From Bacillus massilioanorexius (GTDB lineage Bacteria; Bacillota; Bacilli; Bacillales; DSM-1321), in contig NZ_CABKRX010000061.1 of assembly GCF_902374955.1 (NCBI RefSeq), positions 1 through 40,588 of the forward strand: 40,588 nucleotides of DNA, given 5' to 3'. Positions 27,023-34,997 of this stretch are shown here, in pieces. Position numbers and translations under genes: made by a program. The notes under the pieces are model-generated. The model saw nothing but the letters and a program-made list of their open reading frames with translations. It was not told the origin of the DNA and ran no database searches. Positions within the stretch are counted from its first letter, which is position 1. Each line of letters starts with the position of its first letter.

Positions 27023-30000
27023 TTATTTCGTCTTATCTGGTTCTTCCTCTACTACCACTTTTTCTGCAATAAAGAAGTGATGTGTTTCTCCTACTAATGG
27101 CTTGCCGAAGTTGTTGGAAATAATCTTGCTACCATCAATCGTAATTGAATAACTTGTGCCAACTTTCAATGTTTTTTCAGGTACTGTAATCACGATTTTT
27201 TCGTAACCATCGCTAACATTTCCATTATTATCAGCAGCTGTTACTTTTGTTCCTGCAATTTCATCTAGTTTCTTACCATCTAACGTATAGTTATCAGGTG
27301 ATATAGCATTACTGATTTGAACAGGTCCAGAGAACGTGATTTCAATCGTTCCACTGCCATCCTCCATAGCAAAGCCTTGAACCCTCGTAATTTCAAAATC
27401 TGGATTCTTCGCTTTAATTGGAATATCAACCTTTACATTTCCACCTTTCAACAGCTGATCCAAATAAGAGTGTGAGGTTGGTAGCTTAATCATATTCGTT
27501 GTCAATTCAACGGTATCATCCGTTATATTAACAGGGACTGTTATAATGGTTGATGCCTTTCCACCTTTCATAATGATGGTTTTTTCAGCAAATATACCAT
27601 CCTTAACACTTAATCCTAGAAGAATATCATTGGCTGTTGTATCAACTTTTCCAGTTTGTTTATTTAATAGCATGAAATCTACTGCAATTTCAGTCGATCG
27701 ATTCGGCTGCTGCACAATCGTTTTCGGTGTAATGAACAGCTCCCAAACCTCGTCAACAGCTGCACTTCTAAAATCTTTTTGACTGTCTGGCTGTAGCTCT
27801 TTATTTGCGTAGATTTTCGTTGCTGTAATACGATAATTATTCTTTAAACTTCCATCATTCTGAGGCTTCACATAATCCAGTTCATTAAATGTTAACAGCA
27901 CGGTTTTCTTATTGGCATCTAACTTAACGGTTTTTACCTTTAGCTCATCTACTACATTTCCATCAACATCTATCGCATTAAGGACAAAGTTTGTTGTCTT
28001 TACAGCATCGATTTCTCTTGAGAATTTCACTTCAGCTTGTGTTTGAGATAAATACTTCACTTCAGTAATTTCTACTTCTTTCGGTTCAACAGGAGCATCG
28101 AACGTCTTAGAAGAACTTGATTGTGTTTTACCGTTGATTTTAATCATTTTGGCTACAACAGTGTACTGCTTCTTATTCGCTTCTGTATAATAATCCAAAT
28201 CACTAACCGTAAGGACAACCGTTCTACGATCACTATTCAAAGTAGCCTTTAATACCATTACACCATCAATTGAGAAATTTTCAGGCTTTACAGCATCAAT
28301 CGCCTTTGGAAATTTCACTTCAACTTGTGTTTTCGTTTTGCTTACAGCTGATTCAATATTTGCATCTTTAGGTGCTTCAGGTGTATTAAATGGAAGCGAG
28401 TCCATGCTAGCCTGTGTGATACCAGCTAGCTTAATGCCAAAAGCTTCAACCTGATAGACTTGAGAAGGCTCCATTCCTTGAACTGTCAGTAAAACAGTCC
28501 GCTTATCCGCACTCATTTTTGCTGCCGTCACAACAGTATCTGCAATCCAATCTGTGCCATCTTTCTTTTTCACTAAAAAGTTCGTGTTCTTCACGCCATC
28601 TACTGGTAAAGTAAACACGACAGAAACCTGAGTTTCGTTCACATAGGTTGCTGATTTAATTTTGACATTAGAGGGTGCTGTAGGCGTATTAAAGCTAATC
28701 GTTGAATTATCTTGTATAATGCCTTGAGCTCTAATACTAATAGCTGTTACCTTATAGGTTTTTCCTGGATAAAGCTCACTTACCTTTAACGTTACCTTCT
28801 TGCGATCTGTGCTTAACTTTGCAGATGAAACCTTAGCACCATCAATAGTGAAATTGGTTGCTTTTACGGCATCAATCATACTGCTAAATTCTACTTCTAC
28901 TTCCGTTGGACTTAGATAAGATGCTTTCGTCATCTTAATCCCATAAGGTACAGGTCCACTCCAAAATGAGTAAGAGGATGAGGCTTGTACAACTCCATTC
29001 TGTTTAACTCCAGTAGAAGTAATCGTATATCTAGTACTAAAAGCAAACTGTTTAACTGTTAGCCTTACGGTCTTTTTATCTGCTCCTAGCTTAGCTGCCG
29101 TTATGGTAACACCAGGAATAGAGAAGTTCTTTATACTAACCGAATCGACAGGCTTCGCAAAGATTACATCCATTTCTGTATTTGTTAAGTAATTCACACC
29201 AGCTATATAAGCTCCATTCGGTCCTGGATTACTCGTAAAAACGGTAGAAACAGCCGGCTGCAATAAAGCATATGCTCTTATTCCATCGACTTTCAGTACA
29301 TAGGTCGTACTATAAGCTAGCTCTTTCAGTGTTAATGTCGCAACCTTATGATCCTTACTTAATTTCGCCGCTGTAACAGCTACACCGTCAATCGAGAAGT
29401 TATTTGCTTTTACAGCATCTACCGCTCTAGAAAACTCTACTTCAATCTCTTTCGTATTTACGAATCGAACATTATTTACTTTAACGGCCGCTGGAGGCGC
29501 ATCACTTCTAAAGTTGGCTGATACTGTTGGCTGAGCAACTTTATTCACCTTTACTCCAGAAGCTCTTACTACATAAGATTGAGAATACACTAGATCTTTA
29601 ACGGTTAACGTAACAATCTTCTTATTGCTACTATTAAGCTTCACAGCTGTAACCGTCGCAGTTGGAATAGAAAAATTACTAGCACTAATAGAATCGACAT
29701 CCTTTGAGAACATCACTTCAACAGTTGTTTCGTTCACAAACTGTGCCTCTACAATATCAAATGTTTTAGGGAAATCTGGATTTGGAAAGTTCGTATCAAG
29801 GTTACTTACGCGATAAAGGATATTGGCATAATCACCACGCTTTACAGGTAAGCCTGTTCCGAATTTATTCTTTGAAATACCTTTAATAATATTGTTGTCA
29901 TATAACGCTGTAACGGCGGATTTAAAGGCTGCTGGAACATCTTTAAATGGAATTTTGGATGTTCCTACTAATCCATATGTTCTTTGAATCATCATCGCTA

Positions 30001-30391
30001 TTTCTCCGCGAGTCACTAAACTATTGGAATTAAAAATAGCAGGTGAGACTCCTTGTACAATCCCTACTTCTTTCAATGCATTGACATATGGAACTGCACG
30101 CTTTGGAACGTCTTTAAAGCCGGAATTTTCCGCACTATAAATATCTAAATTCAGTACCTTTGCTAGCATGACAGCAGCATCTACTCGTTTAATTTTTTTG
30201 TCTACACCAAAATGGCTTTGCGAAAAGCCAACCACTCCTTTAGAGCTTAAGTAGTTTACCGCATCTTTATAGGACGAGCTTACATCCTTAAAGGAAGCTG
30301 CATATCCAATCGGAGCAACCGATGTTGCAATTAAAGCTGTACTGACCGAGGCAACCATAAATTTATTCATCACGTTCGATTGTTTCTTCAT
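27023..30391 (-). CDS. SLH-anchored surface protein with tandem SbsA/Big_5-like Ig repeats
   Basis: 1122 residues. Signal peptide at about 1-31; three SLH domains at about 32-80, 90-140 and 148-195 (IKRVDAAVML, VTRGEIAMMI, VKRGDYANIL); then seven tandem repeats of about 95 residues from about 211, each with V-x-[VI]-x-F-[ST]-x-x-[VI]-D-[AS]-[VI] near its start, N-F-x-[IV]-x-G in the middle and Y-x-[VI]-x-[AS]-x-x-[IV]-x-x-[NG] near its end. After them come a Big_1-like domain (with TGKVDTTAND) and a final Ig-like domain, then an acidic tail. GAGGAG lies eight bases before the ATG. It resembles an S-layer protein but lacks the codon bias and strong terminator of the gene at 15177, so a minor S-layer or cell-wall-binding protein is likely. 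No enzymatic motif. Confidence 0.85.
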   Translation of the reverse strand: MKKQSNVMNKFMVASVSTALIATSVAPIGYAASFKDVSSSYKDAVNYLSSKGVVGFSQSHFGVDKKIKRVDAAVMLAKVLNLDIYSAENSGFKDVPKRAVPYVNALKEVGIVQGVSPAIFNSNSLVTRGEIAMMIQRTYGLVGTSKIPFKDVPAAFKSAVTALYDNNIIKGISKNKFGTGLPVKRGDYANILYRVSNLDTNFPNPDFPKTFDIVEAQFVNETTVEVMFSKDVDSISASNFSIPTATVTAVKLNSSNKKIVTLTVKDLVYSQSYVVRASGVKVNKVAQPTVSANFRSDAPPAAVKVNNVRFVNTKEIEVEFSRAVDAVKANNFSIDGVAVTAAKLSKDHKVATLTLKELAYSTTYVLKVDGIRAYALLQPAVSTVFTSNPGPNGAYIAGVNYLTNTEMDVIFAKPVDSVSIKNFSIPGVTITAAKLGADKKTVRLTVKQFAFSTRYTITSTGVKQNGVVQASSSYSFWSGPVPYGIKMTKASYLSPTEVEVEFSSMIDAVKATNFTIDGAKVSSAKLSTDRKKVTLKVSELYPGKTYKVTAISIRAQGIIQDNSTISFNTPTAPSNVKIKSATYVNETQVSVVFTLPVDGVKNTNFLVKKKDGTDWIADTVVTAAKMSADKRTVLLTVQGMEPSQVYQVEAFGIKLAGITQASMDSLPFNTPEAPKDANIESAVSKTKTQVEVKFPKAIDAVKPENFSIDGVMVLKATLNSDRRTVVLTVSDLDYYTEANKKQYTVVAKMIKINGKTQSSSSKTFDAPVEPKEVEITEVKYLSQTQAEVKFSREIDAVKTTNFVLNAIDVDGNVVDELKVKTVKLDANKKTVLLTFNELDYVKPQNDGSLKNNYRITATKIYANKELQPDSQKDFRSAAVDEVWELFITPKTIVQQPNRSTEIAVDFMLLNKQTGKVDTTANDILLGLSVKDGIFAEKTIIMKGGKASTIITVPVNITDDTVELTTNMIKLPTSHSYLDQLLKGGNVKVDIPIKAKNPDFEITRVQGFAMEDGSGTIEITFSGPVQISNAISPDNYTLDGKKLDEIAGTKVTAADNNGNVSDGYEKIVITVPEKTLKVGTSYSITIDGSKIISNNFGKPLVGETHHFFIAEKVVVEEEPDKTK

Positions 30392-30673
30392 CTTACAATC
30401 TCCTCATTTAAAAAATATCCATCGAGTCTAGCGGATTTTACCGGTATTTTACTATTTATCTATCAAATGAGATCTTTGTCTTCTCATTATGTGTTCATGT
30501 AATTAACCATTTTACAAATGATTTAAAATAATCCATCTCTTTTTATATCGGACTAACGAACCAAATCTTTATTGACTTCTTTCAATAGCGAATATTTTTT
30601 CCAACTAGAAGCACGATAATTTTGTTAAGACTTTTCCAATAATTATCACATAACTCTATTAATATAGAATAGT

Positions 30674-30694
30674 TTGTAAAATCAGATTTTACAA
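30674..30694 (+). promoter_or_regulatory. Operator-like palindrome over the alkaline phosphatase -35
   Basis: Perfect 21-base inverted repeat: arms TTGTAAAATC and its complement around one A. It covers the predicted -35 (30688-30693), the place where a bound repressor would block RNA polymerase. Confidence 0.6.
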
Positions 30695-30716
30695 TTACCT
30701 AATATTCCCTTAATAA
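30688..30716 (+). promoter_or_regulatory. Probable sigma-A promoter of alkaline phosphatase
   Basis: TTTACA (30688-30693), 17-base spacer, TAATAA (30711-30716), giving a leader of about 50 bases before the phoA-type start codon. Confidence 0.5.
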
Positions 30717-30775
30717 ACATCTATTAAAATATTGGTTGTAATCAAATATGTGTTTATTCACAAGGAGGCTCATAG

Positions 30776-32419
30776 ATGTTTAATAAGTCTTTAAAGTCAA
30801 AAGTTATTCCATTTGCCGTTGTATCTTCTTTAGCAGTTGGACTATTCGCCGGTATGAATGCCCCAGAGGAACATGCAAAAGCAAAAACAAAGGAACCTGA
30901 AGTAAAAAATGTCATTTTCTTAATTGGCGATGGCATGGGTGTTCCATATTTAACTGCACATCGTTATATGAAGGATAACCTGAACACGAAACAAATTGAA
31001 AAAACAACTTTTGATGAGTATATTGTTGGTTTACAAACAACTTATCCAGATGATCATGCTCAAAATATTACCGACTCTGCTTCTGCAGCAACGGCTATGT
31101 CGGCTGGTGTCAAAACGTATAATAACGCGATTGCTGTCGATGTTGACAAGAAAGAAGTCAAAACTGTTTTAGAGGAAGCCAAAGCAATCGGTAAGTCAAC
31201 AGGACTTGTCGCTACTTCTGAAATTACTCATGCAACACCAGCCTCATTCGGCGCACATGATGAATCTCGAAAAAATATGGATCAGATTGCCGATGATTAT
31301 TACGATGAATTAATCGATGGCAATCATAAGGTGGATGTATTACTAGGTGGAGGGTTAACGAACTTCCAACGTAAAGATCGTAACTTAATTAATGAATTTA
31401 AAAAAGATGGCTATAGCTATGTAACCAATAAAAAAGACTTGTTAAATGATTCAAACGATCAAATTTTGGGCTTATTCGCAGATGGCGGCATGCCTAAAAT
31501 GATAGACCGTACTGAAGATCTTCCTTCATTAGAAGAAATGACAAATGCTGCTATTAAGCGTTTAAATAAAGATAAAGATGGCTTTTTCTTAATGGTAGAA
31601 GGCTCTCAAATCGATTGGGCTGGACATGATAATGATATCGTGGCCGCAATGAGTGAAATGGAAGATTTCGATAAAGCACTGAAAGCTGCTTTATATTTTG
31701 CGAAAAAAGACAAGCATACTTTAGTTGTGACAACAGCTGACCACTCGACTGGAGGCTTCTCAATGGGGGCAAGAGGAGAATATAACTGGTTTGCTGAACC
31801 AATTAAAAGCGCAAAACGTACACCTGATTACATGGCAGAGCAAATTGTAAAAGGTGAAAAAGTGGAAGACGTATTAAATAAATACAGTGGATTATCTTTA
31901 ACAGCAGCAGAAATCAAATCTGTTAAAGATGCGACAGCTCCTGTTAACGGGAAAATGGACATCACAACAATCGATAATGCGATTGAAAAAATTTATGATA
32001 CACGTTCTTTCACTGGCTGGACTACTGGCGGACATACTGGTGAAGAAGTTCCTGTTATCGCTTATGGACCTAGCAGTGAAAAATTTGCTGGTTTAATTGA
32101 TAATACAGACCAAGCAAAAAACATTTTCAAAATTCTAGATGACTATAAAAAATGGCAGGATCGTGATGTAACACCTCCAAATGCACCTAAATTATATGCC
32201 GTATCAGAAAAATCCACTTCTGTTAAAGGCAAAACAGAAGCAAACGCTACTGTAACGGCTAAAGTAGGAACAAAAATCATCGGTACCGCCACTGCCAAAT
32301 CTAATGGAGCATTTGAAATTAAAATTGCCAAGCAAAAAGCTGGAACAAAGATTAGCGTAACAGCAAAAGATGCTTCACAAAACGAAAGCAAAGCATCCAC
32401 TGTTGTTGTTAAGAAATAA
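30776..32419 (+). CDS. Secreted alkaline phosphatase with C-terminal Ig domain
   Basis: 547 residues. Signal peptide at about 1-36 and alkaline phosphatase domain at about 42-460: D52 in GDGMG, nucleophile S101 in TDSASAATA, E275/D280/H284 in VEGSQIDWAGH, D322-H323 in TADHSTGG and H420 in TTGGHTGE, so both zinc sites and the magnesium site look complete. Residues 464-547 form one Ig-like domain (starts DVTPPNAP, contains KIAKQKAGTKI) closely resembling type D of the protein at 23761. Most Bacillus alkaline phosphatases end near residue 460, so the tail is an addition, perhaps for surface retention. AAGGAGG lies seven bases before the ATG. With the nuclease and nucleotidase nearby it could complete phosphate scavenging from nucleic acids. 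Phosphate control was not evident. Confidence 0.93.
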   Translation: MFNKSLKSKVIPFAVVSSLAVGLFAGMNAPEEHAKAKTKEPEVKNVIFLIGDGMGVPYLTAHRYMKDNLNTKQIEKTTFDEYIVGLQTTYPDDHAQNITDSASAATAMSAGVKTYNNAIAVDVDKKEVKTVLEEAKAIGKSTGLVATSEITHATPASFGAHDESRKNMDQIADDYYDELIDGNHKVDVLLGGGLTNFQRKDRNLINEFKKDGYSYVTNKKDLLNDSNDQILGLFADGGMPKMIDRTEDLPSLEEMTNAAIKRLNKDKDGFFLMVEGSQIDWAGHDNDIVAAMSEMEDFDKALKAALYFAKKDKHTLVVTTADHSTGGFSMGARGEYNWFAEPIKSAKRTPDYMAEQIVKGEKVEDVLNKYSGLSLTAAEIKSVKDATAPVNGKMDITTIDNAIEKIYDTRSFTGWTTGGHTGEEVPVIAYGPSSEKFAGLIDNTDQAKNIFKILDDYKKWQDRDVTPPNAPKLYAVSEKSTSVKGKTEANATVTAKVGTKIIGTATAKSNGAFEIKIAKQKAGTKISVTAKDASQNESKASTVVVKK

Positions 32420-32427
32420 GACAGAAA

Positions 32428-32460
32428 AAAAAGGAGAAAACCTAAGGTTTTCTCCTTTTT
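32428..32460. terminator. Bidirectional terminator after alkaline phosphatase
   Basis: Arms AAAAAGGAGAAAACC / GGTTTTCTCCTTTTT with TAA loop. T-runs exist in both directions, so it may also end the converging transporter operon. Confidence 0.9.
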
Positions 32461-32489
32461 TATTTGTTATTTTTTCAATTTAGTCATTA

Positions 32490-32616
32490 TGCGTCTAAAC
32501 TATAGTTTTTTGCGTCTGTTTGACTATTTTTTGCGTCTAAATCGGAGGATCATGCGTCTATCTCCCCTACTTTTGTTTTCATTCTTAATAAATTTGCGTT
32601 TGAGCCATTATTGCAT
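32490..32616. repeat. 21-base phased repeat array C
   Basis: Units begin at 32491 (GCGTCTAAAC), 32512 (GCGTCTGTTT), 32533 (GCGTCTAAAT), 32554 (GCGTCTATCT), 32575 (GTTTTCATTCTT) and 32596 (GCGTTTGAG), all exactly 21 bases apart. Four consecutive units start with the identical GCGTCT, the best-preserved of the three arrays. Palindrome copy 2 begins five bases after the last unit. Confidence 0.85.
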
Positions 32617-32620
32617 GTAT

Positions 32621-32638
32621 TAATCAAACGTTTGATTA
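32621..32638. repeat. Perfect 18-base palindrome, copy 2
   Basis: TAATCAAACGTTTGATTA, identical to the core of copies 1 and 3. It overlaps the stop codon of the transporter permease gene and lies directly beyond array C. Confidence 0.7.
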
Positions 32639-33298
32639 GATTCTTTTATATTCCACGTCCATTTTCTTTTCTATTTTTCTAACAATAAAGGTAAAAATTA
32701 ATACGAGTATTAAATAATAAAGTCCAACGACCATATACGTTTCGAGCTGTTTGAAATTCGAGGCTGCCTCACTTAATGCTGTTCCCCATAAGTCCGCCAT
32801 TCCAACGTAGGCGACTAAAGAGGAATCTTTTAGGCCGATAATAAATTGGTTTCCTAATGGTGGAATCGCTCGCTTAAATGCTTGTGGAAAAATAATGCGT
32901 CGCATTGTTGTAAAATACGTCATTCCTAAAGAACGCCCTGCTTCCATCTGTCCTTTATCGATAGATTGAATCGAACCGCGAAATATTTCTGTGATATAGG
33001 CTCCGTTATGAATAGCTAACGCAATCGCCCCTGCCCAAAATTGCGACAATGTAACAAAGGAAGCAATTCCAAAATAAAGAATCGCGATTTGGACAATTAA
33101 CGGCGTTCCTCGGATTAAGCCGATATAAAATACAGCTATACCGTCCAGCCATTTTTTATTGGACACTCTAAACAGCGAAAATACTAAACCAATGAAACTA
33201 CCTAATAATAAAGAAACCAATGTTAATTTCAAGGTAACTAGCGCTGCTTGTAAAAAGGTTGGATACGTATTGACGAATATATCTATAATAATAATCAC
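32636..33298 (-). CDS. Polar amino-acid ABC transporter, permease
   Basis: 220-residue inner-membrane permease of the His/Glu/Gln/Arg family, with about five hydrophobic segments. The EAA loop that contacts the ATPase is EAGRSLGMTYFTTMRRIIFP followed by QAFKRAIPPLGNQFIIGLKDSS. Last gene of a three-gene operon, 17 bases after the binding-protein gene. The called start is GTG 33298, with no good ribosome site; translation may be coupled to the gene before, and the true start is uncertain. The stop codon lies within palindrome copy 2. Confidence 0.88.
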   Translation of the reverse strand: MIIIIDIFVNTYPTFLQAALVTLKLTLVSLLLGSFIGLVFSLFRVSNKKWLDGIAVFYIGLIRGTPLIVQIAILYFGIASFVTLSQFWAGAIALAIHNGAYITEIFRGSIQSIDKGQMEAGRSLGMTYFTTMRRIIFPQAFKRAIPPLGNQFIIGLKDSSLVAYVGMADLWGTALSEAASNFKQLETYMVVGLYYLILVLIFTFIVRKIEKKMDVEYKRI

Positions 33299-33315
33299 CT
33301 ACCATAAAAGGCTTA

Positions 33316-34107
33316 TTATTCTCCTAAAATATTTCTTCCAAACCATTTTTGACTGATTTTATCGTAGGTTCCATCTTTGATTATTTCATCGAGTGCTTTA
33401 TTTAATTTTTCAAGAAGCTGATCATCGTCTTTTCGAACAGCAATGGCTTGATCGTCGCTAGATAAGAGCTCGCCGACATCTTTAATTTTAATAGCATCTT
33501 CTTTTATAACCCTAAAACCGACCATTTGATCCGTTATGACGGCATCTAATCTGCCCGTTGGCAAATCCATGAGAGCTGTAATATCGCTATCATATTCCGT
33601 CACGAGACTAGAATCTGTAAAAGTTAAAGCAAATTCTTTAAACGTGCTCGCCTTAACAACACCAATCTTTTTCCCTTTTAAATCTTCTTTAGAAGTAATG
33701 GCAGAATTCTTATCAGCAACAAAAATTTGTGCTCCTGATTGATAATATGGCTTTGTAAAGTTGACCGACTTCAATCTTTCATCTGTAATGGTCATGCTGG
33801 CTAAAATTGCATCATATTTCTCTGCTTGTAATCCTTGAATTAATGTTTCCCAAGGATTTGTTGACGGTACAGCTTTCATTCCCATTTTCTCTGCTAACGC
33901 TTCACCGATTTCCACATCAAATCCTACTAATTGACCCTTTTCTTTAAAATTAAACGGTTTATATAATCCACTCATCGCAAATTTGAATTCCTCTTTATCA
34001 GTAGCATTTCCCTTCTCTTTCCCTTTATCTGAACTGCTACAAGCCACTAGGAATACTGACAAAACGACTAATAAAACAATAGACTGAAACCATTTATACC
34101 TTCTCAT
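33316..34107 (-). CDS. Amino-acid ABC transporter substrate-binding lipoprotein
   Basis: 263 residues. Lipoprotein signal peptide with lipobox L-V-A-C, then a Ser/Lys linker and a type-2 periplasmic-binding fold of the polar amino-acid family (SBP_bac_3): FAMSGLYKPFNF at the start of the first lobe, GFDVEIGEALAEKMG, MTITDERLKSVNFTKPYY, and D-A-V-I-T-D-Q in the second lobe. It delivers substrate to the permease downstream. ATG 34107 is chosen, six bases after AAGGAGG; the ATG two codons upstream touches that site. The AAGGAGG overlaps the stop of the ATPase gene, so the two are coupled. Substrate (cystine, arginine, glutamine or other) cannot be decided. Confidence 0.9.
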   Translation of the reverse strand: MRRYKWFQSIVLLVVLSVFLVACSSSDKGKEKGNATDKEEFKFAMSGLYKPFNFKEKGQLVGFDVEIGEALAEKMGMKAVPSTNPWETLIQGLQAEKYDAILASMTITDERLKSVNFTKPYYQSGAQIFVADKNSAITSKEDLKGKKIGVVKASTFKEFALTFTDSSLVTEYDSDITALMDLPTGRLDAVITDQMVGFRVIKEDAIKIKDVGELLSSDDQAIAVRKDDDQLLEKLNKALDEIIKDGTYDKISQKWFGRNILGE

Positions 34108-34118
34108 CGTCATCCTCC

Positions 34119-34841
34119 TTATAAAATACTGCTAAGAAACTGTTTCGTTTTTTCATGTTGCGGATTGGTAAAAAACTGTGCCGGTGCTCCTTCTTCCAAT
34201 ATCTTTCCTTCACTCATAAAAATGACTCGATCTGCTACTTCGCGAACAAAACCCATTTCATGAGAAACTACGACCATCGTCATCCCTTCACGAGCGAGCT
34301 GCTTCATGACTTGTAACACCTCGCCAACTAACTCTGGATCGAGTGCCGACGTCGGTTCATCAAATAGCATGACCGAAGGCTTCATAGCAAGCGCACGTGC
34401 AATTGCAATTCTCTGTTGTTGGCCACCTGATAGACTTCTTGGATATGCATCTGCTTTTTCCAACAGCCCTACTTTCTTTAGTAATTCTAAAGCTATTTCT
34501 TGAGCTTGAGTCTTGTCCATTTTTTTCACATAGAGAGGAGCTTCCGTAATATTCTCTAATACAGTCTTATGCGGAAATAAATGAAAATGCTGAAAGACCA
34601 TGCCAATTTGTTTTCTCACTTCGTTAAGGTTTGTCTTCAATGGATGAATCTTCTCTCCACGAAAAATCATTTCTCCCGAATCATATAACTCAAGAAAGTT
34701 AATACAGCGAAGCAAGGTACTCTTTCCTGAGCCACTGCTACCAATCACCACTACGACTTCTTTTTCATTAATAGACAAATCGATGCCATTAAGAACGACA
34801 TGAGAACCAAATGATTTCACCAGCTTATTAATCGTAATCAT
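34119..34841 (-). CDS. Amino-acid ABC transporter, ATP-binding subunit
   Basis: 240-residue ATPase, GlnQ/ArtR-like. Walker A GSSGSGKST at 34-42, Q-loop in MVFQHFHLFPH, signature LSGGQQQR at 137-144, Walker B VMLFDEPTSALDPE (D161, E162) and H-loop VVSHEMGF. First gene of the operon, order ATPase, binding protein, permease. AAGGA lies eight bases before the ATG. No T-box or S-box leader is visible in the 150 bases upstream. Confidence 0.92.
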   Translation of the reverse strand: MITINKLVKSFGSHVVLNGIDLSINEKEVVVVIGSSGSGKSTLLRCINFLELYDSGEMIFRGEKIHPLKTNLNEVRKQIGMVFQHFHLFPHKTVLENITEAPLYVKKMDKTQAQEIALELLKKVGLLEKADAYPRSLSGGQQQRIAIARALAMKPSVMLFDEPTSALDPELVGEVLQVMKQLAREGMTMVVVSHEMGFVREVADRVIFMSEGKILEEGAPAQFFTNPQHEKTKQFLSSIL

Positions 34842-34932
34842 ATGAGCATTCCTTTTCGTAAATTTGAAAGACTATTTATTTCATACTATTAATGTCCCTC
34901 ACTATATATTCAAAGATTTTTCTATTAAATAT

Positions 34933-34968
34933 AAAAAGTGCTGCTAGTATAAGGCTAGCAGCACTTTT
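34933..34968 (-). terminator. Terminator of the secreted nuclease gene
   Basis: Perfect arms AAAAGTGCTGCTAG / CTAGCAGCACTTTT with a seven-base loop and T-run on the minus strand. Confidence 0.9.
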
Positions 34969-34997
34969 CTCCCACTTATTTAGTCATTACTACAATC

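Larger units (their letters stand above)
30392..30775. promoter_or_regulatory. Divergent intergenic region between SLH protein and alkaline phosphatase
   Basis: 384 bases with promoters for both genes. The alkaline phosphatase promoter and overlapping palindrome are listed separately. No tandem TTHACA series of the PhoP type was found. Confidence 0.4.

Noticed and set aside
30392..30775. PhoP box upstream of alkaline phosphatase
   Set aside because: Only single TTTACA-like words in opposed orientation, not tandem repeats at 11-base spacing.
32488..32620. Arrays B and C read as open frames with seven-residue repeats (e.g. M-R-L-N, F-L-R-L) on the plus strand
   Set aside because: A 21-base period is seven codons, so one open unit makes the whole array open by default. 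There is no ribosome site, array A is closed by TGA, and the bases between anchors are not protein-like.
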